Part shown: positions 1 through 5,563 of the stretch, piece by piece
Layout of the letters: the number at the start of each line of letters is the position of its first letter
Numbering within the stretch: the stretch's first letter is position 1
Origin: Xanthobacteraceae bacterium
GTDB lineage: Bacteria; Pseudomonadota; Alphaproteobacteria; Rhizobiales; Xanthobacteraceae
Direction of reading: 5' to 3'
Length of the DNA stretch: 8,477 bases
NCBI GenBank assembly: GCA_030037185.1
Contig: JASHRR010001439.1
Span: 1 to 8,477 of the forward strand
Program-made: the position numbers and the translations under genes
Notes under the pieces: model-generated
The model's input: only the letters and a program-made list of their open reading frames with translations
Databases searched by the model: none
Told to the model about the DNA's origin: nothing

Positions 1-464
1 GGGTCTCCGCCGTCACCGTCATGGCCGCGATGGCGCCGCGTCAGATCATGAACGAGTGGACCACGGACCCCCGGGAGATTTTGGAGACCTTCGCGGCGGA
101 GATGCGGGCAAACCAGCGCCACTATTCGATCTATGGCGGCAACTACGCGATTGTGATTGCGAAACAGTTGCGCGAGCCGATCGAGCGCGCCGGCTGGACC
201 AAGCGTAACATCGCGGAATTCTTGTTCGAGCGCGCGCGTGTTCGCCGCGCTGAATGGGCCGACGTCGGGAAGGGCGCGATCGTGCGCGACCGCGGCGAGC
301 GGGTCCATGCCGCCATCGAATCGCCGGCTCATCTCCTGGTCGTTGCCGCCGGCGGCCCGGCCGGCGGCTTCGGCGCGGTCATTGCGCCGTGGATGGGTAG
401 CAAGACCAAGGCGGTCACGGCAGCGATCGGAGCGTGCACGGAGTGTGAGAGGCCGGGGCAGTGA
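1..464 (+). CDS. 3' part of a conserved hypothetical protein (start outside window)
   Basis: The frame is open from the window edge: codons 3-20 read VSAVTV with no stop before the first in-window ATG at 21. That ATG is therefore probably internal and the gene is cut by the window. The visible part is about 153 residues and ends at TGA 462-464. A central segment (YGGNYAIVIAKQL, then GWTKRNIAEFLFERARV) leads into a hydrophobic, glycine-rich strand-like stretch (LLVVAAGGPAGG), and the last residues carry a CTEC (CxxC). There is no signal peptide or membrane helix in the visible part. I do not firmly recognise the family. It weakly recalls the C-terminal half of large soluble proteins found near UGSC-type (seleno)proteins, but that is from memory only. 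It converges on the PQQ dehydrogenase gene with a 114-base gap. Function unknown. Confidence 0.72.
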   Translation, partial: VSAVTVMAAMAPRQIMNEWTTDPREILETFAAEMRANQRHYSIYGGNYAIVIAKQLREPIERAGWTKRNIAEFLFERARVRRAEWADVGKGAIVRDRGERVHAAIESPAHLLVVAAGGPAGGFGAVIAPWMGSKTKAVTAAIGACTECERPGQ

Positions 465-566
465 CGCTGCCCGAAGACGCCGCGAAGCAAGCGCGTCGCC
501 ACGCAAACACCAACCGAGGTAGCCGGGTTGTTCGCTGCCGTTCGGACCCGATGACGGATGACAAGT

Positions 567-615
567 GCCCTCGGCACACTAGGGGAGCCCGAACACTGCT
601 ACGAATGCCGAGGGC
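567..615. repeat. 10-bp perfect inverted repeat across the dehydrogenase stop codon
   Basis: GCCCTCGGCA at 567-576 is matched exactly by its reverse complement TGCCGAGGGC at 606-615, with 29 bases between. The element covers the stop codon (579-581) and last codons of the minus-strand PQQ dehydrogenase gene and lies in the gap between two convergent genes. It may act as a bidirectional transcription end point or mRNA 3' stabiliser. The long loop and the absence of a T-run on either side make it a poor classical intrinsic terminator. Confidence 0.4.
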
Positions 616-2330
616 TGGTATAGCACGGCGCCGCGCAGCCCTGCATCGCCGCCGGCGACGACCGCGATGTATTGCTTGCCGCCGACCGCAAAGGTCATGG
701 GCGGTGCCGTGATGGGTGTTCCAAGGTTGAAATCCCACAATTCTTCGACCGCATCGGCGTCGTAGGCCGAGAAGCGGCCGGTGGAATGCCCGGTGAAGAC
801 GAGATCGCCGTCAGTCGACAGCATTCCGGATTGATTCGGGACCGGATAGGTCGTCTTGCCGACGATCTTGCCTGTGCGCACGTCGAGCGCCCACAGAGCG
901 CCGTGCGCGGTTCCGCGCCCCTGTTCCTGGCAGCACATGCGCAGCCCGACCCAGTCCTTCTTTTCGTCCATCGGGGTCTGCACGATGGTGCCGCCCGAGC
1001 AACCCTCGGCGCCGGACACGTAGGCGATCATCCGCTTGGCGTCGAAGGTCGGCGGGAAGAATGTCGGCGAGCCGTTGAACCACGGACAGGCTTCCTGTCC
1101 GGGTTTGCCGCGCCGCTGGCCGAGCCCGGCATAACGCTGCACATCGCTCGCCGGATCGTAGTCGAGCGGCTTGCCGGTTTTGGGGTCGATGCCCGTGGTC
1201 CAGGTGACCTTCTCCTGGTACTGGTCAGCGCGGATGAACTGGCCGCTCACACGGTCGAGCGTGTAGTAGAAGCCATTGCGGGAGAAGTTCGCCACCACCT
1301 TGCGGGTCTCGCCATTGATGGTGGTTTCGTAGAGCATCTTCGGACTTGGCGTGTCGAAATCCCAGTGCTCGTTTGGGGTCTCCTGGAAGAACCACACGAT
1401 CTTGCCGGTGTCGGCGTCGACCGCGAGCGTGCTCGCCGTGTAGAGGTTGTCGCCAGGGCGATATTCGGGGTCGAAAGTCGGGAAAGCGTCGCCGGTGCCG
1501 AAATAGAGGAGATTGGTGGCGGGATCGTAGGAGGCAGTCTGCCACACGCTGGCGCCCCCGATGCGCCAGGCATTGTGATTGTCCTTCCAGGTCTCGGAAC
1601 CGGGCTCGCCTGGCGCCGGAATCGTGAAGGTGCGCCACACCAACTCGCCGGTCTTGATGTCGAAGCCTCCGATCCAGCTCCTGGTGCCGAGCGAACCGCC
1701 GGTTGATTCGCCCTGTACCAGCAGTTCGCGGCCGGCGGCCGTCCTGACAGCCAAGGGCGCGCCGGAAAAGGCCTGGGTTTTCGATGGGGTGCCGGTCTTG
1801 GGGTCCATCGGCGCGGCCGCCTGCACCTCCCAGACCACCTCGCCGGTATCCCGGTTGAGGGCGATGAGGCGGGCATCATAGGTCGAAAGGAATACGTTGT
1901 TGCCGTACATGGCGAGGCCGCGGGTTGTCCGCGATACCCGGATTTTCGGATCGTAGCGCCAGAGCGGAATGGCTTGCCGCCCGCTCCGAACGTCGAATTT
2001 CATCACCCGCGACCAGGTGTCCGTGACGTACATGTAGCCATCATCGACGAGCGGAGTGGATTCCTCCTTGCCGCGCAGGATGCCCCCCGTCGAGCGGCCG
2101 CCGATCGAAAATGTGTATTTGAGTTCAAGGTTTTTGACCGTATCGCGGTTGATCTCGGCGAGCGGCGAGTGACGGGAATTGTCGTAGTCGCGATGGATCA
2201 TCAGCCAGTTTTGCGGCTCGTTCCTTGTGTTGGCGAGCCGCTGCGGCGTCACCTCGGCCGCGATTGCCGGGGTGGCAATGGCCGCGAGGGCAATCGGCCA
2301 CAGCGCCGCTAGTGTTGTCTTGCGAAGCAT
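579..2330 (-). CDS. PQQ-dependent methanol/ethanol-family dehydrogenase, periplasmic
   Basis: A 583-residue quinoprotein that should oxidise alcohols or aldehydes in the periplasm using PQQ and a metal ion, passing electrons to a cytochrome c. Residues 1-25 are a Sec signal peptide (MLRKT, hydrophobic core, AIAA before EV). The rest is an eight-bladed propeller with repeated tryptophan-docking motifs: ALNRDTGEVVW 157-167, GFDIKTGELVW 222-232, AVDADTGKIVW 303-313, AYDADAVEELW 522-532. The active-site motif is W323-D324-F325-D326; D324 matches the catalytic Asp and D326 the extra Asp typical of lanthanide-using enzymes. There is no C-terminal heme domain (no CxxCH), and length suits a single-domain type I enzyme. 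I chose ATG 2330 because GGAGGAGGAC directly precedes it and the signal peptide starts there; the TTG at 2351 would add seven charged residues. No cytochrome or pqq gene lies nearby. Substrate unknown. Confidence 0.93.
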   Translation of the reverse strand: MLRKTTLAALWPIALAAIATPAIAAEVTPQRLANTRNEPQNWLMIHRDYDNSRHSPLAEINRDTVKNLELKYTFSIGGRSTGGILRGKEESTPLVDDGYMYVTDTWSRVMKFDVRSGRQAIPLWRYDPKIRVSRTTRGLAMYGNNVFLSTYDARLIALNRDTGEVVWEVQAAAPMDPKTGTPSKTQAFSGAPLAVRTAAGRELLVQGESTGGSLGTRSWIGGFDIKTGELVWRTFTIPAPGEPGSETWKDNHNAWRIGGASVWQTASYDPATNLLYFGTGDAFPTFDPEYRPGDNLYTASTLAVDADTGKIVWFFQETPNEHWDFDTPSPKMLYETTINGETRKVVANFSRNGFYYTLDRVSGQFIRADQYQEKVTWTTGIDPKTGKPLDYDPASDVQRYAGLGQRRGKPGQEACPWFNGSPTFFPPTFDAKRMIAYVSGAEGCSGGTIVQTPMDEKKDWVGLRMCCQEQGRGTAHGALWALDVRTGKIVGKTTYPVPNQSGMLSTDGDLVFTGHSTGRFSAYDADAVEELWDFNLGTPITAPPMTFAVGGKQYIAVVAGGDAGLRGAVLYQPSAFVAVFGLP

Positions 2331-2340
2331 GTCCTCCTCC
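2331..2340 (-). promoter_or_regulatory. Strong Shine-Dalgarno of the PQQ dehydrogenase
   Basis: Read on the minus strand, GGAGGAGGAC abuts the ATG at 2330. It is the best ribosome binding site in the window and settles the start codon in favour of the signal-peptide methionine. Confidence 0.75.
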
Positions 2341-2484
2341 GTGATCAGCAATCAGGGGTTAGAGACCGGTAATTTAGAGTGACAGACCCGGAGACCTCAG
2401 CGATGCGTAGGCTGGCCCTCACTTCCGATGACGGACGACGATCACTGATTTCCTGGTGTCGGAACCATAATCACGAGCGTGCGC

Positions 2485-2516
2485 GGGCCTGTTCACTGGC
2501 CGCTATGCGGCGGCCC
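2485..2516. repeat. Bulged GC-rich hairpin in the gap between the dehydrogenase and the small ORF
   Basis: GCCGC (2499-2503) and GCGGC (2507-2511) can form a stem with a 3-base loop. Directly outside it, GGGCC (2485-2489) pairs with GGCCC (2512-2516), leaving a 9-base bulge on the left arm. It lies about 70 bases before the small ORF at 2584, and an AT-rich patch (2525-2540) follows. It could be a leader structure or simply GC-rich sequence. No clear -35/-10 pair was found for either flanking gene. Confidence 0.25.
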
Positions 2517-2583
2517 GTTCTCCGGATAATATGGATAAATTGTGGTGTGGCTGAGAAGCCCTGTCCTGACGGGAGACTAGCTG

Positions 2584-2769
2584 ATGAAAGCTGATGTGGT
2601 GGCCTTGGCTCGTCTCATTCGTTATTCGCAAGAGGAGGCTCTGCGCCTCGGCGTTTCGGGAGTTGTCGTCGAGTGCCTCCGCATGGCGGGCATCGAGCTC
2701 GCCAATATGATCGAGAAGGGGAGCCCAGAAGAAAGCGCCCAGGCACCGAGGGCAGCCCGGATGAACTGA
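2584..2769 (+). CDS. Small conserved-looking hypothetical protein (61 aa)
   Basis: ATG at 2584 follows GGGAG (about 9 bases upstream), and the frame ends at TGA 2767-2769. Residues 1-45 look like a compact, mostly helical soluble fold with alternating hydrophobic residues (VVALARLIRYSQEEALRLG, then VVVECLRMAGIELANMI). The last 15 residues are polar, Pro/Ala/Arg-rich and probably disordered. There is no signal peptide, membrane helix or cysteine pair. The upstream gene is divergent (PQQ dehydrogenase) and the next gene on this strand is the XRE regulator 321 bases on, so an operon is unlikely. I do not know a function; rhizobial genomes carry many orphan proteins of this size. The hydrophobic pattern and ribosome binding site favour a real gene over a shadow frame. 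Confidence 0.6.
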   Translation: MKADVVALARLIRYSQEEALRLGVSGVVVECLRMAGIELANMIEKGSPEESAQAPRAARMN

Positions 2770-2965
2770 GTGCCGGGGCTGCCGGACATTGCACCCGCGG
2801 GCAACTCGTCGCAGCAGTTTCGGCCCTGCCAAACGGCAGTGGTCTACTGGTACTATATTGCCTTGAGAGAGACAAAACAAGCACGTTCTTGCGCAAGTCC
2901 GGCCAGGTCTTCCCTCTTTTGGTGCGTTGCGCGGAGAGCTCAACGCAATGATTTTGAATTTCATG

Positions 2966-2977
2966 AACGTCGACGTT
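2966..2977. promoter_or_regulatory. 12-bp perfect palindrome, candidate operator
   Basis: AACGTCGACGTT is identical to its reverse complement and lies 114 bases before the XRE start codon. Its right part (CGTTGAG, 2974-2980) is also the inverse of CTCAACG at 2939-2945. Perfect symmetry of this size upstream of a helix-turn-helix gene suggests a dimer binding site; the binder is inferred only. Confidence 0.35.
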
Positions 2978-3031
2978 GAGTAAATGTAGAAATACGTCTA
3001 AGTAATTCCGCGCGGGCCCCGGCACTACACG

Positions 3032-3061
3032 TGGTCGAGTCCGATTAAACTTGGTCAAGTC
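3032..3061 (+). promoter_or_regulatory. Tandem 10-bp direct repeat, candidate XRE autoregulatory sites
   Basis: TGGTCGAGTC (3032-3041) and TGGTCAAGTC (3052-3061) match at 9 of 10 positions. Their starts are exactly 20 bases apart, about two helical turns, so proteins bound to both would face the same side. The second copy is itself nearly symmetric (ACTTG-GT-CAAGT, 3049-3060). The pair ends 29 bases before the XRE start codon, a normal place for autorepression. The role is inferred. Confidence 0.4.
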
Positions 3062-3090
3062 TAACGTCAAAGAAAGTAGTGGTGCGTTAA

Positions 3091-3474
3091 ATGCCTCATC
3101 CGATCGATGTGATCGTTGGAAAGCGTATTCGGTTGCGTCGGTTGCAACTGTCGCTTTCGCAAACTGACCTTGGGCAAAAGCTCGGTGTTGCGTTCCAACA
3201 GGTGCAGAAATATGAGAAGGGAACCAATCGGGTCAGCTGCAGCCGGCTCTACGAAATCTCCAAGATCATGGACGTCCCGGTGACATATTTCTTTTCCGCC
3301 TCGGGTGACGCGGGCATCGAAGTCGCCGTAGCGGAACAATTCGATGTACCGGAGCTCAAGGATGGCTTCCGGCTCATGAGCGCGTTCCGGCAAATCCAGA
3401 ACAATGCTGTGCGAAAAAACATCATTTCGCTGGTAGAGACCGTCGCTACGGCCGCTAAGGCTGACGCAACCTGA
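3091..3474 (+). CDS. XRE-family helix-turn-helix regulator, PraR-like
   Basis: A 127-residue cytoplasmic DNA-binding protein. Residues 8-66 form a Cro/CI-type HTH: VGKRIRLRRLQLSLSQTDLG, then LGVAFQQVQKYEKGTNRVS carrying the recognition helix (QQVQKYEKG), closing with LYEISKIMDVPVTYFF. The rest (70-127) is an acidic then helical tail that probably dimerises. The layout matches the short rhizobial regulators around PraR, which repress quorum-sensing and surface genes, but family membership does not prove the same targets. ATG 3091 follows an in-frame TAA at 3088-3090, so no longer start exists. The ribosome binding site is weak (AAAGAAAG about 15 bases upstream). Base composition is visibly lower in G+C than the enzyme genes. 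Autoregulation through upstream repeats is plausible. The MBL hydrolase follows after 85 bases on the same strand. Confidence 0.88.
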   Translation: MPHPIDVIVGKRIRLRRLQLSLSQTDLGQKLGVAFQQVQKYEKGTNRVSCSRLYEISKIMDVPVTYFFSASGDAGIEVAVAEQFDVPELKDGFRLMSAFRQIQNNAVRKNIISLVETVATAAKADAT

Positions 3475-3477
3475 TTG

Positions 3478-3502
3478 CTTCAGCCCGCTGCATGCGGGGA
3501 AG
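3478..3502 (+). terminator. Hairpin just after the XRE stop codon
   Basis: Beginning four bases after the TGA (3472-3474), CTTC (3478-3481) and CCCGC (3484-3488) pair with GCGGG (3494-3498) and GAAG (3499-3502). The loop is TGCAT and two bases (AG) bulge on the left. Nine pairs form in all. No U-run follows, so it may only weaken read-through into the MBL gene or protect the XRE mRNA 3' end. Confidence 0.35.
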
Positions 3503-3559
3503 GGTCGGCTTGGCTCAAGGCACCCGGTTCGCGCATTCGGAGGGCGAAAGTCATTCTGA

Positions 3560-4474
3560 ATGTCCGAAGACATCCCTTTCAATCGCACGCTCAAGCTCGG
3601 GCCCGGCGTCATCGACCACGTCGCGCCCGGCGTGCGGCGTATCCTGGTGGATAATCCGGGCCCGTTTACCTTCAAGGGGACGATGAGCTACATCGTCGGC
3701 CGCGGCCGGGTGGCGATCATCGATCCGGGGCCAATCGATGCGCGTCACACTGCTGCGCTCATCGATGCGGTGCGCGGGGAAACGGTGACGCACATCTTCA
3801 TCACCCACACCCATCGCGATCATTCTGCGGGCGCTGCCGCCCTGAAGGAGATGACCGGTGCGCCCACAGTGGGGGAGGGGCCGCATCGCGCGTCCCGGCC
3901 GTTATTCACCGGCGAAACCGAACGGCTCGACGCCGGCGGCGACATTGACTTTGTGCCGGATCGCCGCATCGCCGATGGCGATACGATCGTCGGGGACGGC
4001 TGGGCGATCGAAGCGATCGCAACCCCGGGGCATACGGCAAATCACATGGCCTTTGCGCTCGGGGGTACAGACATGCTGTTTTCCGGCGATCACGTGATGG
4101 GCTGGTCGACCTCGATCGTGGCGCCGCCGGATGGCTCGATGAGGGATTACATGGCCTCCCTCGACCGGCTCGCGGCTCGGGGCGAGACGGTTTACCTTCC
4201 GGGCCACGGCGACGTCATCCGCAACGCGCCGGATTTCGTCGCCCGATATATTGCCCACCGCCGCGGCCGGGAGGCGTCAATTCTGCATCGCCTCGACAAA
4301 GGCGAGAGCGACATCCCGGGTCTGGTGCGGGCCATCTATATCGGCCTCGATCCGCGGCTTTCGGGCGCTGCCGCTTTGTCGACGTTGGCGCATCTGGAGG
4401 ATCTGACCGCGCGGGGACTGGTCGCCACCGACGGCGCACCGTCGATTTCCGGCCGTTATCGCTTGCCGCCCTGA
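3560..4474 (+). CDS. MBL-fold metallo-hydrolase with C-terminal winged-helix-type region (LACTB2-like)
   Basis: A 304-residue soluble metallo-hydrolase. The metal-binding signature is complete: H83-T-H85-R-D87-H88, then H158 (TPGHT), D177 (SGDH) and H216 (LPGHGD), the set that holds two Zn ions in the glyoxalase II/LACTB2 group. The N-terminal MSYIVGRGRVAIIDPGP (42-58) is the usual first strands of the fold. Residues 235-304 (from RRGREASILHRL to ARGLVATDG) look like the C-terminal winged-helix domain of LACTB2-type proteins. There is no signal peptide. ATG 3560 follows an in-frame TGA at 3557-3559, and a distant GGAGG lies at 3539-3543. Relatives hydrolyse thioesters, phosphodiesters in RNA or unknown esters, so the substrate cannot be named. 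The last 19 bases overlap the end of the convergent DUF1499 gene. Confidence 0.9.
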   Translation: MSEDIPFNRTLKLGPGVIDHVAPGVRRILVDNPGPFTFKGTMSYIVGRGRVAIIDPGPIDARHTAALIDAVRGETVTHIFITHTHRDHSAGAAALKEMTGAPTVGEGPHRASRPLFTGETERLDAGGDIDFVPDRRIADGDTIVGDGWAIEAIATPGHTANHMAFALGGTDMLFSGDHVMGWSTSIVAPPDGSMRDYMASLDRLAARGETVYLPGHGDVIRNAPDFVARYIAHRRGREASILHRLDKGESDIPGLVRAIYIGLDPRLSGAAALSTLAHLEDLTARGLVATDGAPSISGRYRLPP

Positions 4475-5307
4475 CCGGGCTTCGCGGAAGCTTTCGGGGC
4501 CAACTTCGGGCGCTCCTCCCGGTCGGGCTTTTCGGGCGTTGCGGCATCGTCGATGTCGTCAAGGAGCGCGAGCACGCGTGTCGCGTTGGTTCCAAAATCC
4601 CTGGTGCCAAAGCGCGAGGCCGAGCGGATATCGATTTTCGCGCCCTCGTGCGTCGGCCGGATGCGTACGACCACATCATCCCGGAAACCCATGATCGGCG
4701 TGCGAGCTATCGCCTCGATATGTCCATCGCGATTGGGCAGCGGTGCTTGCGCATCGACCACGCGCCATCTGCGTTTAGTAATGACCGCCATGGCTCCGTC
4801 ATATGCCGCCATGGGGCTGACGCCAACCAGCAGCGGTTCGATATCGGGCCAGGCCTCCTTCTGGAGTTGCGCGGCGGCAAGACCAGGATAGAGGCTGCGG
4901 TTCGGCGGGCGCAGACGCGCCACGACCTCGAAGCGAGGCGGATCGATCGGGTCGGTGGTGATGTCGGTGACCGGCGGCAGCCCGTTGCCAGCAAAGGCAA
5001 GGTAGCCCGGGTAGGCAAGCAGCCCGACGCCGATCAGCACCGCCGTAATCGCCTGGGCAAATCCCGGGCCGCCATTATTCCATAGGACAATGAAGGACGC
5101 GAGCGCCAGCAGGACCGCGAGCATGGAAAGCGCCAGCGCCGCCCCGAAGGTGACCAGCACAGGGACGATCTCGAGCAGGTCCGCGCGCTCGATGAGGACG
5201 GCCAGCGCTGCCACCGCGAGCGCGAAAACCGCGATCCGACGCGCCCAGATGGCGAGCCGCGACGGCGGCGCCTCCAAAGCGCGCAGGCGGGTCATGATCA
5301 CGGACAT
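4456..5307 (-). CDS. DUF1499 membrane protein
   Basis: A 283-residue inner-membrane protein of unknown function. Three hydrophobic segments (about 22-40, 46-76, 84-106) anchor the N-terminus. A DUF1499 domain follows, opening with the typical VTDITTDPIDPPRFE (113-127) and continuing to about residue 250 (AMAVITKRRWRVVDA; MGFRDDVVVRIRP; IDIRSASRFGTRDFGTNATRV). The last 30 residues are charged and Lys/Pro-rich, likely disordered and cytoplasmic. ATG 5307 follows AAGGA ten bases upstream; Met5 is a possible alternative. The gene begins seven bases after the stop of the 82-residue ORF upstream, so the two are probably co-transcribed. Its 3' end overlaps the convergent MBL hydrolase gene. DUF1499 has no proven activity; in rhizobia it commonly appears as this membrane-anchored form. 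Confidence 0.9.
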   Translation of the reverse strand: MSVIMTRLRALEAPPSRLAIWARRIAVFALAVAALAVLIERADLLEIVPVLVTFGAALALSMLAVLLALASFIVLWNNGGPGFAQAITAVLIGVGLLAYPGYLAFAGNGLPPVTDITTDPIDPPRFEVVARLRPPNRSLYPGLAAAQLQKEAWPDIEPLLVGVSPMAAYDGAMAVITKRRWRVVDAQAPLPNRDGHIEAIARTPIMGFRDDVVVRIRPTHEGAKIDIRSASRFGTRDFGTNATRVLALLDDIDDAATPEKPDREERPKLAPKASAKPGQGGKR

Positions 5308-5314
5308 CGCAAGC

Positions 5315-5563
5315 TCATCCTTCGGTGCAGATGCGTCTGAGCGCCTCCCGCCCGGTCAGCAGCGCCCACGTTTGCGGCGGCTGCCCGATTGTGGCGCTGG
5401 CGTCGGCCGTTGCCACCGGCGAAATGTCGCCAAAGTGCCATCGCGCCGGCAACGCACCGGCCGGCCCCCGGACCTCAACGGCATCGCCGCTGAATCCGAC
5501 CGCAACTTGGCGGCAGTCGCTGGTAATACTGTTGTAGAAAATGCCGCTTCTACTTGTCGTCAT
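5315..5563 (-). CDS. Short hypothetical protein (82 aa), possible truncated M48-peptidase N-domain
   Basis: From ATG 5563 the frame encodes 82 residues and stops at 5315-5317, seven bases before the DUF1499 start. A GTG two codons earlier (5569) is also possible. The sequence looks like a small beta-rich domain: GIFYNSITSDCRQVAV, then DAVEVRGPAG, then RWHFGDISPV, ending LLTGREALRRI. It weakly resembles the N-terminal domain (DUF7092 type) of some alphaproteobacterial M48 metallopeptidases, but the membrane helices and the HExxH zinc motif that should follow are absent. It may be a free-standing small protein or what remains of a truncated peptidase. The start overlaps the stop of the frame upstream (ATGACGACAAGTAG), typical of coupled genes. 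The family assignment is from memory and tentative. Confidence 0.48.
   Translation of the reverse strand: MTTSRSGIFYNSITSDCRQVAVGFSGDAVEVRGPAGALPARWHFGDISPVATADASATIGQPPQTWALLTGREALRRICTEG

Larger units (their letters stand above)
2770..3090 (+). promoter_or_regulatory. 321-base non-coding regulatory region before the XRE gene
   Basis: I see no convincing gene here. The frame opening at GTG 2770 gives Cys/Arg/Ser-rich sequence without family resemblance. The region gets richer in A+T towards 3090 and is dense in short symmetric elements. These are a 5-bp hairpin CTGCC/GGCAG (2826-2839), a 7-bp hairpin TGCGTTG/CAACGCA (2923-2947), a 12-bp palindrome AACGTCGACGTT (2966-2977) and a direct repeat TGGTC(G/A)AGTC (3032-3041, 3052-3061). 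It probably holds the promoter and operators of the XRE gene and the 3' end of the small ORF transcript. I could not fix a -35/-10 pair. Confidence 0.5.

Noticed and set aside
672..1706. Long plus-strand open frame (344 codons) opposite the PQQ dehydrogenase
   Set aside because: It lies wholly antisense to a clearly recognised gene, shows no family motifs, and its open length is explained by GC-rich codon bias.
2331..2351. Upstream TTG start giving a 590-residue dehydrogenase
   Set aside because: It would put charged residues (ITEED) before the signal peptide and swallow the GGAGGAGG ribosome binding site of the ATG at 2330.
548..2439. Near-identical CCGATGACGGA(T/C)GAC at 548-562 and 2425-2439 flanking the dehydrogenase gene
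   Set aside because: A 14/15 match is expected by chance about once in a window this size, GATGACGGA also occurs near 7965, and there is no transposase or other sign of insertion.
2503..3070. Minus-strand frames across the small ORF and XRE promoter region
   Set aside because: They have Arg/Pro/Ser-rich composition without motifs, overlap each other in different frames and overlap the better-supported small ORF at 2584.
3067..3675. Minus-strand frame of 202 codons opposite the XRE gene
   Set aside because: It is antisense to a clear HTH gene and the start of the MBL gene and has no recognisable domain.
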